From contig CM041465.1 of the NCBI GenBank assembly GCA_023213395.1, positions 225,625,741 through 225,689,740 of the forward strand: DNA of 64,000 bases, read 5' to 3'. Each line of letters starts with the position of its first letter. Position 1 is the first letter of the stretch. Shown here piece by piece: positions 51,205-63,503 of this stretch. The stretch comes from Cycas panzhihuaensis. Taxonomy: Eukaryota > Cycadophyta. Position numbers and translations under genes: made by a program. The notes under the pieces were generated by a model. The model worked only from the letters and a program-made list of their open reading frames with translations. It did no database searches and was not told the DNA's origin.

Positions 51205-52631
51205 CTTCTCCTTAATGGAATATGATCACTATGTTTCCAATAGGTAATTCGACCAAATCCCATCCGTGGTTCTTCTTGATAACTTGGATTTCAAAATCTA
51301 TAATATAATTTTACTTCTCCTCTTTGATGATTTCTTCAATTGTGGATGGTTCATCAACATCTAAAACACATACCATAAGAGACTTATGTACTTAAAATGA
51401 CCCATTTGTTTATGCCATAACTTTTGTTTTAGAAATATAGTAATGAATGCTCTTTACATTTTAGAGTTTCTATGAATAATTTTCTCTAAACCCTTTGGCT
51501 ACAACCTTATTTTATTTGTCTCAAACTATGTATTATACTTAAGTAAAGATAATGATCATATCTTATTATTCAATTTCACCAACTAAAACAAGATTCTACT
51601 TCAGATTTAGTATATACAAAACATTATCTACATATCACCATTCACTATTTAGCATGATGAATAGTACCTTTTAAACTCTAGTGGCCTCTAAATTAGTTTC
51701 ATCCTCAATGGTGACCTTCTAATCCACTTCCTATATCTAGTAGAACCATTTTAACATTTTAGACATATGTATTGATGTACCAGAATCAATAAATTAGGCA
51801 TTTTATACATCATGTCCCATCTTATATATAACAAAAAATAATCACTTTAATAATCTCAACAAGTGTGTCCTTTGCTACGTTTGTAACATGATCATGTTAT
51901 CTAAATAATCATTATCATCATTATTACTACTTCTACTATTAGGGTTATTTTTTAGGCTATTATTATTGTTCTTATATCTACCATTCTTAACAATCCTTTT
52001 TAATATATACCAACTTCCCAAAATGATAATATTTTGGTCTATATTATCTCTTTGTTTCTCTTGGTTTATCCTTTTAAACTACAAGTTTGAAAAGGTATAT
52101 TCTTCTTTGAAATATAGGGCATCTTCCCTTTTTATTTAGATGTTAGTGCTATAGATGATTCTTTATGCATCTGCTTTAGTTTTTACTCATAATCCATAAG
52201 TAGGGATTCTAAGGCACCAATATCCAAAGTGGATAATTTATCGGACAATGTTAATATGATTAAGAAGTTCTTATACTAGAGTAGTAAACTCCTTGGAATA
52301 TTGGTTATGATCTCTTAATCAGGCATAATCTCACCTATAATCAATACATAATCCTATATCAACCTTACATTTCTCATATGTTTTATAATGTTGCCTATTA
52401 TTTTCAAATTATACAATTGACTTTATAGGTTCAAGACTCTCATGTTATCCTTATATTCATATGAGTTATAAAAGAGATAAAGAGAATATTTTTATGAAAT
52501 AAAGAGAATATTTTTATGAATGTATTGTCTAGAAAATATAAGGTATCATCGTTAACTACCATGTCTATAATAGCCCCCACATGGATAACCACAATACAAT
52601 AGGAATATGTAGATAATCTATCAACTAACAA
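51205..52631 (-). pseudogene. Copia gag-protease with deleted pol
   Basis: On the minus strand: a gag UBN2-like piece (GEIMPD, LPR-type words, about 52440-52200), a zinc knuckle YYHFGKLVYIKKDCWER-like (about 52020-51960), and the protease site FIDSGTSIHMSKMLKWFY (about 51800-51745, catalytic Asp kept). Then the frame jumps to the RT start motif KKNHGWDLVELPIG (about 51290-51240) and at once to the polypurine tract. Integrase and nearly all of RT are deleted. Several stops. Confidence 0.65.
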
Positions 52632-52649
52632 AATATTTTAGCAAATTCA

Positions 52650-54039
52650 AAATAATGTGTAGCATTAGGATAAGAGATTCAAATACAAGAATAATACTCT
52701 TTGGTATAAGGATCATATATACTTAGCACTTAATTTTACATTTAAAACTATACTACAAGTATATCATTCTACACTAGTTGCTAGTCATGTTGGAATAGAC
52801 AAAACTTATGGAAATGTTAAGTATATTTTCTATTAAAGGGAAATGGAAAAAGGCATTCATTAGTTTATAATTGAGTATGATAGCTATTAGAGAAAGAAAT
52901 AAAAAATAGTTAAGACCCCTAATCTTTTATAACCATAATATATTCTAAAAAAAAAAAATGGGAAGAAATATATATGGATTTTATCATAGGATTACCAAAT
53001 TTGTAAGACAAGAATGTGATTATAGTAGTTGTTGATCAACTTACTAAATATGTCCACTTTAAAGGAATACAAATCAACACTTGAGTCTAGCTAAATCACA
53101 AAGGCTTTATAAAATAAATCCATTAATTACATAGGTTCCCAAAGGTCATTATTCATGATCATAAATCAAAGTTTGTGAGTAATTTTTTTAGAGAAACATT
53201 TAATCTATTAGGACCCAAGTTAAATATAAGCACAAACTACCATCCTTAAATAGATGATTAAACAAAAGTGGTGAATAAATACCTAAAATAATACCTTAAA
53301 TATTTCACATTAGAGAAATACACTCATTGGCATAAATGGTTGCACCTCATTGAAAGGTGGTACAACACTGCATATCACTTAATTGCATAAATGTCACCCT
53401 CTAAGGCACTCTATAATTATGATATACTATCTCTAATTCACTTAGTTTATGTAGTCAAAAGTCTTGGTAGTAAAGGACCAAATGGATAAGATGGAAATTA
53501 TTCTTTATAGCCTCAAAGATAACTTAAATACTATAAAGAATAAGATGAAACAAGAATAGGACTTACATTATTTCAAAAGATAATTTGCCCTGGAGGATTG
53601 GGTATTTTTAACATTGTATACTTATAAATAAGCTCCCTTAAGAAAATCTAATAATTAAAAAATTAAAAAAAAACACCTAAATTCTATGGCCTATTTCAAG
53701 TTTAGTAAAAAATTGGTGAAGGTTCTAACTAATAGGATTTGCCTAATGGTCATATATATAATGTTTTCTATATATTATGTCTAAAGAAGAAAATTAGAGA
53801 AAGTTCTCACCTTAAATGTCCCTACCAATGTTGGATAATGAAGGTTCCCTCTTTATGCAACTTAAGAAGATTATTGGCATGAGGACAAAGTAATCAAGGA
53901 ATAAATAGATCAAATAATACCTAAGCAAATGGAAGGATATGAGCACCAAAGATGCAAGATAGGAAGACAAAAATTGGTACTAACAAAACATGTAAGTTCT
54001 AATGCTTTGAAGGCAAATCATCTCTTGAGAGGGAGGATT
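52650..54039 (+). pseudogene. Ty3/gypsy integrase and chromodomain region, decayed
   Basis: Zinc-binding segment with ASHVGIDKTYG (about 52785). Integrase core: WEEIYMDFIIGLP (about 52955), VVVDQLTKYVHF, VIIHDHKSKFVSNFF (the D of SDRD changed), NYHP near 53240 and a KYTHWHKWLHLIERWYNTAY block (about 53318). The C-terminal part reads PKFYGLFQV (about 53685) and VFYILCLKKKI (about 53760). The end of pol lies near 54000-54030, followed by the polypurine tract GAGAGGGAGGATT and the LTR. Stops are common. RT and upstream are absent; the left edge abuts copia gag. Confidence 0.75.
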
Positions 54040-54372
54040 TGTTATAAACCAACACTATATGAAAGATCGTATCCCTTGTTATGAACTGACACCATATAAA
54101 TATCCAAGTCCTTTCAAAGACCCATTCATGGGCATTTATAGCAAGTAAGATCAATATGAGATCATTAGTTGGAAATATCTTTGAGCTTCCACTATGTTAG
54201 AGGTAATTGTAGATAGTGGTGATTCCTAAAAGAACCCTCCCCTCAAAGAGGACTAGTATTCTTTATTTTTATACTTTTTCTATACTATTTTTTACTATTA
54301 TTTAATATCGATCTTATTAGTTTATGATCATTCATGTTAGGGAATGTTACTGAACCCATAGGATTTGTAACA
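54040..54372 (+). repeat. 3' LTR of the plus-strand gypsy, 333 bp
   Basis: Starts TGTTATAAACC right after the polypurine tract and ends GATTTGTAACA (TGTTA...TAACA). Confidence 0.7.
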
Positions 54373-54890
54373 AAATTGTATAATAAAATTTATAACTAAT
54401 GTATTTATAAATTTATATGAAATAAAAATATAATCAAATGATGACTTAAAGGACTAAGTGCATTTCATATAAGAATCATAATCAATTAAAACTAAGATAT
54501 TCATCATTATCTATGGTGGGATAAAATATGTATCAATAACCCTAATATGTCTATGTTAATAGAATCATGGTTTCACCCTTATCCTTTCTTATTGCCATTA
54601 TTAGTTAACTATACAAATGTGCCACCAATGCATTAGGCCTTATACTATGAACCATAGCTTTTTTTTATAGAAAATAATAGTAATTGGCAGTTAATGAAAT
54701 TTATAGTAGAGAGAAATAAAGCTTTGTAATCTTCTTCAAAGTGGGGGTTCCTCCATGAATTCTCTCCTACCTGTAGATTCCTCAATAGCCAAAGGTCTTC
54801 CAAAATATCCACGATGCCATAATACAAACCAAATGTCCCCTTAAATACTCTAAAAAAGGGAGTTTAATTTTTAAAAGTTGACTTATAATA
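54373..54890 (-). repeat. 3' LTR region of the minus-strand gypsy
   Basis: The right edge is where the minus strand reads polypurine-like AGAAGGGGTACT then TATTATAAGTCAAC, similar to TGTTATAAACCAAC of the neighbouring LTR with TG decayed. The left edge, near 54373, is not firmly defined. The two LTRs face each other tail to tail. Confidence 0.45.
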
Positions 54891-57322
54891 AGTACCCCTT
54901 CTAAATAGAAGTGCTTTGCCCTCAAAGCATCAAAACCTATAGGTTCTCTTGATACAAATCTTCATCTTTCCATGTAGCATCTTTGGTATTACTATCCTTC
55001 CATTTTATGAAATATGCCCTAATTTTTTTGTTCTTTAGGTGCCTTATCTAGTGTTAATAATCCTTTTAGGTTGCATAATAAGGGAACCTTCTTCATATAA
55101 CATTAGCAGTGAGGTTTGAGGCATGATATTTTCTTTAATTTTCTTTTTCATATAGGACACAAAAAATATGGTGTATATGACAATTAGGTAGATCTAGCTA
55201 GTAAGCAAACTTTTAAATCTTTTATTGAACTCTAAATGGACTATAGAATTTGGGTTGAAGCTTTTGTTTACTATATTTTTTAAAGAAGCTTGCTTGTATG
55301 GCTGCAATACCAAAAATAACCAATCATCAATCACAAACTCTCTTTCTAAATAATGAAAGTTCTGTTGTTATTTCATTGTATTTATTATTGAATTTAGGTT
55401 ATCTTTAAGGATATAAAGTATACTTTCCATCTTATCCATGTGTTACTCCACTATGAGAACTTATGACTATGAAATTATATGAATAGGAGATCATAGGTCA
55501 TAGCCAAAAAGTACTTTAAAGGGAGACATTTGAGTGGCAAAGTGATATTTAGAGTTGTACTACCATTTGGTTAGTTATGACTACTTATATTAGCGAGACT
55601 ATTTATCTAATTTACAACACATGAGGCACCCTTCTAAATATTTATTTATTGCTTTTGTCTATCCATGTGTATGTGGGTGGTAAGTAGTTCTCATATTTAA
55701 TTTGTCTTAGACTAAATTGAATATTTTCCTCCAAAAATTGTTGTATACTTTGGGTCTTAATTAGATGCAATGACTCTTGGAAATCCATGTAACTAGCATA
55801 TTTCTTTTATGAACATGTTTGTAATTTGTCTAGCTTTGAATGTTAATTATATACCCATAAAATATCATACTTGATTAGATGATCAACAACCACCATTATC
55901 ATATTATTTCCTTTCAAGTTTGGTAACCCTCTAAAGTCCATATATATTTCTTCTCCAGATAATATAATGACAATAACGAGCTAAGTGACTTAATTATTTC
56001 TTACTTCTTTCTTTGATAAGTATCACATTCAGTTATAAATTAATAGATATCTTATTTCATTCCTCTTTAAAATAAAGATTACTTAATATTCTTATATCTT
56101 TTTTCTAACCTAACATGACTAACAATAGGGCTAGAGTGACATTCCTGAAGTACAATTTCCTTGAATATCAATATGGATGCTAGGGAAATATGATCCTTTT
56201 ACCAAATCATATTATTTTTCTATTCATATCTCTTATCCTATAGTTGCAAATTATTTTGTACTTGTTGAATCAACTCTTAAGTTGTTAGATCCTTAGTATA
56301 TTCTTATTGTATTATGATGACCCATGTAGGAGCTATTATAAATATACTAAATAATCATTCATCCTTTTGATATAATACATCTATAATGACATTTTCTTTG
56401 CCCCTTTTACAAACTATTTCAAAATCAAAGGCATGTAATTTGCTTACGCATCTTTGTTATTACTCTAATAAGGTTGGTTTCTTTAGGAAGTGTTTGAGAC
56501 TATCATGATCTATTGTGATTTAAAATTTATTACCCAATATGTATTACCACCATTTCATAATTGCATGAATTATAGCCAATATTTTCTATTCATATATATG
56601 CTATAGTTTCTCTTTCCCTTTAAATTTGCAACTTTCACATGTAATAGGTTGATTGTTTTGTATTATGACAACACCTAATTCTTCCCCTAATTTATCATAT
56701 TCTACTATGAATATCTACTAGATATCTAGCATAGAAAGGATAGGTAGTGTTATTATAACTTTCTTGAGATCATTAAATGATTTATGTGCTCGATCATCCT
56801 ATTTAAATACATCCTTCTTTATTAAGTCTAAAAGGGAAGTTGTTATATGCCTATAACCTTTAATAAATCTTCTACATAACCTTGTGTCTCTCAAGAATCC
56901 CTTTACCTTATTATATTTATAGGTGTTGGATAGTTTAGTATTGCTTTTACTTTCTTTAGATCCATTATGAATTTATCATTAGAGATAATATGGCCAAGAT
57001 GTTCCACTTCTTATCTCTTAAAAGTATACTTAACATGGTTGGAAAATAAAGAATTATCTTAGAGAGTTTGCAGTACTTGGTAGGCATGACATATATGTTC
57101 TTCATAACTCTTACTATAAATTAGGATATCATAAAAGAATGATAATATAAATTTTCAGAGATAGGGATGAAGAACATTATTTATGTTGGCTTGAAATATA
57201 CCTAACATATTTGTCAATATGAAAGGCATGACTTTAAACTCATAATACCCCTCATGAGTGTGAAATGTTATTTTTATTATATCTTGCACCCTAATTATTG
57301 GTTTATAAAAGATCCATAGGTA
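54891..57322 (-). pseudogene. Ty3/gypsy RT-RNase H-integrase-chromodomain, decayed
   Basis: On the minus strand: RT with [20 protein letters not shown] and ILTNMLGIFQANINNVLHPYL (57155-57270). RNase H-like words lie at about 56560-56400 (YWVINFK, NYMPLILK). Integrase includes GEEIYMDFRGLPNLKG (about 55950) and MVVVDHL. Chromodomain-like words lie near 55080-54980 (NTR.GT, GHIS.NGR), then the end of pol FEGKALLFRRGTYYK at the LTR. Its RT N-terminal part ends at 57322, exactly where a Tat/Athila-like LTR begins, so the rest of this gypsy should continue beyond that insertion, outside the window. Confidence 0.75.
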
Positions 57323-57770
57323 TGACATGTAATCATACATTAGAAAGAGGGGATAGTTAGTACTTGTATCAAATAAGGATTAATTAATATAAATTAGTAC
57401 ATTAAATAAAAGTTATCTAAAGATTAGTTGGGTAGTTAAACCACATAATTAATGTATAAATATGTTACATAAGTAAGGCATTGAAGGATATGAGTAGTGT
57501 ATGAGGGATTGTTAGAAAGACCAATACCTTGATTTAAGGTTGGTAGTGTTTGTTGCTTAGTTGACTATGTAATCTCTATTATTAATAAATGATGGCACCG
57601 TTACTCATATTTGCATTCTCTTATATTTGATATTCTCTCTCCTTTCATGAATGTGACATTATTGATGTCTTATTGATGCAACTGTAATGAATGTTATTTG
57701 ATTAATTATATTGTCTTCACTACAATAACAAGTTGGTGTACTGAGGCTATGAGGCCCCAATTAGCCAACA
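57323..57770 (+). repeat. 5' LTR of the Tat/Athila-like element
   Basis: 448 bp, TGACATGTAATC...AGCCAACA, two bases before the primer site. The start is placed where both copies begin to match and the host RT frame stops. Confidence 0.75.
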
Positions 57771-57772
57771 TT

Positions 57773-57786
57773 TGGCATCGTTGTTG
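57773..57786 (+). other. Athila-type primer-binding site, decayed
   Basis: TGGCATCGTTGTTG; it differs from TGGCGCCGTTGCCG by transitions only. Confidence 0.65.
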
Positions 57787-59469
57787 ATATAAGAATTCAA
57801 AGAGCCCCTATGCACCTTATGGTTGAGCTTGGAGAGAAGATTATTCAAGGACCATGATTTGGAGGGCAAAATAAATATGATGATGGATAACTCTTGTTTA
57901 GCTAAATTTGAAGATAGTAATATGAAGTAATAAAATTCTTCCCATCGAATGTCATTGACATAATATGGTAGAATTTTTAGATCAAGATAATTTATGATGA
58001 AGTTCAAGACTTATCTTAAATAATATTCTTGAATCAATAATATGGCATTCTTGATATTTTCCTATTATCAAAGAATGCAAAGATTGCATGAATTTAATTC
58101 CAAGATCCTTGGGTGACTGAAATATTAATAAAGGTAGCCCTAGATGGAAGGAGCATAGGAGATATCTACCATCAATAGGCAGGCTAGAGGAAAGCTTAAG
58201 TGTTGGGTAAATTATTTCCTCTTCTCGAATGCCTGCTCTTAAAGGTTTGGATCTTTGTTCAAGTATAGACTAGGAACCTAGAATAAACAACAATATAAGA
58301 GTGTGACTAGGAAATATGGAGGTCCATGAAAAGCCATAACATTAACTTTAATGAAGTATTTAAATAATGCATGATGTAGATGATTGAATAAGAATATGAG
58401 GCAATAATTTTTTCACATTGGTTAATGATTAGTAGAACATTAATAATATTAGGAAAATTCATAGTTAAGAAAGTGTTTTAACAGATGAATTACCTAATAT
58501 TACATGTTAAGAAGAAATTTTTGTGAAGAATGATGAGTTAACAATCACCTATATTAGAGATAATATAAGCCAAAACATATTTCTAATATTTGGCATGTTG
58601 ACATGAGTGTATTGGTAGAGAAATGAAATGTTGATATATGTTTAGAAAGTCAAGGTTAGAATGATGTTAATATTGAAGAACTAGTCAATGTCAAAAAATC
58701 AGAAGCCTAGTTGGCGATTTCATGTTGTTGTTGAGAGAGCAAGGAGTTTTATCAATGATATAATGCTAATGATGTCAACAAGATGAATGATAATCTCATG
58801 GTAGGTTAACCATGTTAAGATTTTAAGTCATTATGTCAAATAAATTGCTATGTTGATATTGGAGTTATGCATGGATCTAGCATAGGACAAAAATGCTAAT
58901 AATCATTCATGAAGTTGATTAACTCTATTAATTTAACATATTCATTCTTTTGATGAAATCCTTGCATTTAAAATTGCCATATTAAATAAACTACTATGTT
59001 GAAATTTGTGTAAGTTGTCAATGCCAAACTTTAATGGTAGTCAAAGATTATGCTCCATGTAAGGCAAATAACATGCCGTGACCTTTATGCTAGTAGATCC
59101 TGAATGAGATTATTGTGAATGACAAAGGAAATTGAACCACACCCTCTTATGTGGCTTCCATGGATGTTGAATGACTCATTAGAGATGCTACCAAGAATTA
59201 AGTTGTCATGGACTTTGATAATATTGTTTTCGATGCTAAGTGACTCATTAGGAGGAGATATTCTAATCCAACTATGTAGAGTGACATAAAGTTATGGCCT
59301 TTTAAGGTCATTTTAAGAATAAGTAATAAGCTCGTAATTGTTATTACATATAAGAGTGAGGAAAAGTAATTTGTTACTGAAGAAATTGCATCCATGGTTC
59401 TTATTAAGATAAAAGAATATTGCAAAGGTTATCTTAAAACCACCATCAATAACATTATGACTCCTAGTC

Positions 59470-59585
59470 ATAAGGGGTGTTAGGATTATTGTAAGTTTAA
59501 ATATCATAGAGCTTATCAATCAGTTAACCATAACTACAAATTATGTATGGACTTGATTAAAGGCTACTAGTATAAATGCAAAGTA
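59470..59585 (+). pseudogene. Gag zinc-knuckle relic of the Tat/Athila-like element
   Basis: The frame reads DYCKFKYHRAYQSVNHNYKL followed by CMDLIKGY, alignable to the Tat gag pattern YC.FH...GH.T..C..L+..I..L+..GY. Cys and His spacing is mostly kept. The rest of the interior (57790-59470 and 59590-60999) has only scattered short frames and I recognise no protease, RT or integrase in it. Confidence 0.5.
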
Positions 59586-60999
59586 AAATGGGAGCATAAC
59601 AAGCCACTTGTTTGGTTATTATGCATAAGATATCTTTGAAGTTGTCATTATGATCAGTTGGATTTTTTAATCCATCATAAACTTATGGTTTTAGTTTGGT
59701 GTATGACAATTCAAACACAATGACTTTTTGCTTCCATTGACAACAAAAGTTTCGTAAATAGAAGTTTGACATAATCAAGATGATATCAACACTAGTAAAA
59801 TTATGTTAGGAGATATGACACCAAATAATGATTCTTGGAGGCTACATAAATTAATTTAATGGTATTATTGGAGAGTTATCACAATCATAGATTACATAAG
59901 ATTGGAACAATTACATCTAATTTTTTATTAAATATTAAACCATAATAAGGACAAGATACTTTAGTGTATTATACATCATAATAAGCATTGGAGGAGAGAT
60001 ACATTTCTATTAGTTTGTAGAGATTCATGTAAAATTTTTGGTTGTATGTAATAATATAGAGGAAATTACATGCCTTCCTTGTTTTGATAAAAATGGTTAG
60101 TATTCTTATAAGCCTAGTTACCTAAATATAGTATATAACCATGTTATGAGTTTGTGCATAATGTTGATATGTGAGTATAGTACATATCAATGATAAGACT
60201 CCAAAATAGCCAAAGACAGGTACAAACTTATGAATATTAAGGAAGAATTCAAAAGTACAAGTGAAGATACTGGTAGCAAGTAGATGATCTTTTTTGTCTC
60301 AGCCCAAGTTAAGGTTTGTCTCATCTACTAGTAGTATGCAACAATAAATTTGAAGCTAACAACCTCATGTAGCATTGATTTTACTCAATTGATGATGATC
60401 CCAGTGAATGAACACCACTGTGATATAACCACTATCTCTATTATTATTCCTTACATGACAATTGATTCTATTATTGAAAAGATTATGAAAGAGGTAGATC
60501 TTTCACATTAGAAGGTTGAGGAAATCCCTTGATATAATAGTGTGTAAATTATATAGACTAAGGATGACCATATTGGGTGGGCATGTAGGTGAAGTCTAGT
60601 TCTGGGAAAGATAACCTAGGAAGTTTAGTAGAGGAGTTAGTGGCTATACACATGGGTAATAATTCTAGGTTAGCTCCTTGTACACAAGTTACTAGTGTGT
60701 TACCAAAACTTCTAGAGTGTCTCAAGATGTTGTCTATACTCTCCTAATCATTACTGATGCAACATGTATCTAAAGGACTTTCTAGAGAACTGGTAATTTC
60801 AATAACTAGTTACCCATAGAGATTGGTGGATGGATGATCCTTTATATAGACACCGTTGACTCCTATTATTACACAAATACGTGCTGGTTTTTACAGGCCT
60901 ATGTGACATCTTAAGTTTAAAAGAGATGTTAGATTTGATGCTATTTCAAGATGGAATACATTTTATCTATGAGAGAGATGTTGGCTTATAGAAGGGCCA

Positions 61000-61198
61000 T
61001 GAGCAAAACATTTAATTATACATTAAGAAGGGAGAATTATTAGTACTTATATTAAATGGTGTTTAATTAATATAAATAAGTACATTAATAAAAAGTTAGT
61101 TGAGGATTAGTTCGGTAGTTGAACCACTTTAATTGATGTATAAATAGGCTACATAAGTGAGGCATTAAAGGATATGAGTAGTGTGTGAGGGATTGATA
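61000..61198 (+). repeat. 3' LTR of the Tat/Athila-like element, truncated
   Basis: Starts TGAGCAAAACATTT after a purine tract AGAAGGGCCA and aligns with the first ~200 bp of 57323-57770. It then ends at the inserted chromovirus LTR (61204). Confidence 0.75.
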
Positions 61199-61203
61199 TA
61201 AAG

Positions 61204-61432
61204 TGTTATGAAACTAGTTCGTAACTGAAGAATAATCACCAAGTGTGTGAGAATACTGAGAACAGGTGTAATAAAAAACCAGATATATTTGATTGATAAA
61301 ATATTGGATGATCTTATTATATTTGGGTCCTAATTTTATATTCATATTAGACCCTCTTTCACAGAAGGATGTGCTCGTTCAATAGCACCCTTTTAATTAA
61401 TTAATCCTTTGTGTTTAAAGAGGTTTATAACA
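61204..61432 (-). repeat. 3' LTR of the chromovirus, 229 bp
   Basis: TGTTATGAAAC...TTTATAACA, inverted ends TGTTAT/ATAACA. Minus-strand polypurine tract AAGAGGGAGGAAT adjoins. The expected left duplication would be TAAAG (61199-61203); its partner lies outside the window. Confidence 0.85.
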
Positions 61433-61439
61433 ATTCCTC

Positions 61440-62624
61440 CCTCTTAAGATGTTTCGCCTACGAAACCTTCTCTTGGCAACTCAGGATGAAGTTTGAGAAA
61501 ATCAGAGGATTCCCATGAAGCATCTTCAATAGGCAGTTGTTTCCATTTAATCAAATATTCTTGAATAGTCTTGGATCGCAATCTACGTTCTCGAACTTCA
61601 AGGATGGCTTTTGGCAATAGAATTAATTTGCCTTGTTCATCTAGGAGGGGTAGTTCTGTCTGTACCTATACATAATTTCCAATTTTCTTTTTGAGACAAG
61701 ATACATGAAATACATTCTGTAGTTTTGAAGTTGGAAGTTCTAAGGCATAAGCCACTTCGCCAATTTTCTGTTTAATCTGGAAAGGTCCATAAAATCGAGG
61801 ACTCAATTTCTGCTTTTGAGAAGTCTTCAATGATGCTTGCTTGTATGGTTGTAATCTTACATAGACCCAATCTCTTATTGCAAGTATTCTTTCTGTATGA
61901 TTTTTATCAGCTTGTTGTTTCATACGATTTCTGGCTTCTTCTAAATGTCGTTTTAATATTTGAAGGATATTTTGTGATTCCTGGAGATAGTCATTAACTG
62001 CTGGAACCTTATTATCCAATTTTAACCAATCTTTTAGTTGAGTTGGCTTATAACCATATAATGCTTGATATGGGGTCATTTTAATGGATGAGTGGTACGA
62101 AGAGTTATACCATGCTTCAGCTAAATGTAACCATTTGACCCATAAATGCTATTTATCTGTGACATAATTTCGTAAATAATTCTCTAAACCTTTATTAATC
62201 GCTTGGCTTGTCCATCTGTTTGCAGATGATAACTGGTACCCATATTTAATCTTGTACCTACTTACCGAAACATTTCTTGCCAGAAATGGCTTAAAAATTT
62301 AGGATCTCTATCACTAATAATGGTTTGCGGAAACCCATGTAACTTATAAATTTCTTTGATAAATACTTCAAATTAACGTTGAGCTTTGTAGTTAGATTGA
62401 ATAGGTATAAAATGAGCAAACTTTGTTAAACAATCCACCATCACATAGATAGCATCTTTTCCTTCTGATTTGGGTAATCCTGTGATAAAATCCATGCTGA
62501 TACTTTCCCATTTTTGTTGCGGAATAGGAAGAGGCTGGAGCAACCCAGGAGTAGCAATACGTTCGTATTTATTGACTTGACATACAGCATATTCAGCTAC
62601 AAATTTCATTATATCTTTTTTCAT
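61440..62624 (-). pseudogene. Chromovirus integrase and chromodomain
   Basis: From right to left: zinc-binding end CQVNKYERIATPGLLQPLP (about 62590-62535), core WESISMDFITGLPKSEGKD (first catalytic Asp kept), [14 protein letters not shown] (about 62320, second Asp kept) and TDGQAKRLIK (about 62225). The last normally reads TDGQTER, so the catalytic Glu is Lys here. MTPYQALYGYKPTQLK starts the open 62079-61666 segment, with RFYGPFQIKQKIGEVAYALE and NVFHVSCLKKKIG. The chromodomain (about 61620-61480) includes LRSKTIQEYLIKWKQLP and EDASWESSDFL. There is a stop after GNYV (CAG to TAG) and others between the segments. Integrase joins element DNA to chromosomes; chromodomains direct it to heterochromatin. 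Confidence 0.85.
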
Positions 62625-62647
62625 TCCCTTCCAGAAAAATGACCTAA

Positions 62648-63431
62648 TTAAATATGTTTTATAAAATCCTTCATGACCAAATGTAGTACTACATGTGCTT
62701 CATTCAATATTTTATTACGGAAAGCTGAGTTTGGTCCTAAGAATATCCGTCCTTTGTACCATAAGATATCATTTCTCCATTCGAATTTTTCTTCTTTTCC
62801 TTGTTGAATTCTTTGAATGAGTTGTTGAATATCAGGATCTTTCACATATTCTGATTGTAATTCCATGATCCATACTGGTTCTATCATTGAGACAGCTTTT
62901 AATTGAGATTCTGTATTCTCTTCATCCTTCCGTGACAAAGCATCAGCTACTATATTATTTTTTCCCTTTTTATATGTTATGTCAAAGTCAAAGGCCTGAA
63001 TTTTACTTATCCATTTTTGTTGTTTAGGAGATAATTCTTTTTGCTTTAATAAATATTGTAAACTGTTATGATCTGTCTTGACTATAAATTTGCTACCTAA
63101 TAGATACTGACGCCATTTAACTAAAGCATGTATAATGGCCAACATTTCTTTATCATAAGTGGACTTGAGAATTTCTTGGTTGTTTAGCTTCCTACTCTCA
63201 AATACAATGGGTTTACCTTCTTGCATTAATCTTGTACAATTCCCTGCTCCCTGATGCATCACATTCTATTATAAAAATTTTAGAAAAACCAGGTGTCGTA
63301 AGTGTCGGTAATTGGATCATTATTTGCTTGATTTGTTCGAAACATTTTGTTGCTTCTTCATTCCACTGAAAAGATTTTTTTTTTTTTAATAAATAAGTTA
63401 AAACAGAGGTTTTTTGTACATAATTTTTCAC
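62648..63431 (-). pseudogene. Chromovirus RNase H and integrase N-terminus
   Basis: The segment 63431-63213 carries the RT connection and RNase H start (FQWNEEATKCFEQIKQIM, FIIECDASG). A one-base indel near 63240 shifts to the frame 63262-62648 with QEGKPIVFESRKLNNQEI, MLAIIHALVKWRQYLLG, FIVKTDHNSLQYLL and a conserved QQKWISKIQAFDFDITYKKG then ADALSRKDE. RNase H residues D (CDASG), E (DKEML) and D (KTDHNSL, ADALSR) are visible. Except for the frameshift this stretch is open over 200 codons. Confidence 0.85.
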
Positions 63432-63503
63432 AAAGCGTCGATAGTATCCAGTTAAACCCAGAAAACCTCGGAGTTTCGTAATAGTTTTGGGTATCGGCCA
63501 TTC

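Larger units (their letters stand above)
57323..61198 (+). mobile_element. Tat/Athila-like LTR element, 3' LTR truncated
   Basis: Matching LTR sequence at 57323-57770 and 61000-61198 (shared words 'ttagtact', 'gattagtt(g/c)ggtagtt', 'aaggatatgagtagtgt', 'gagggattg'). TGGCATCGTTGTTG (57773) follows the left LTR and is a decayed form of the Athila-type primer site TGGCGCCGTTGCCG. The 3.2-kb interior has no recognisable pol, only a gag zinc-knuckle relic. It inserted into a minus-strand gypsy RT on the left, and its right LTR is cut by a chromovirus LTR at 61204. Confidence 0.8.
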
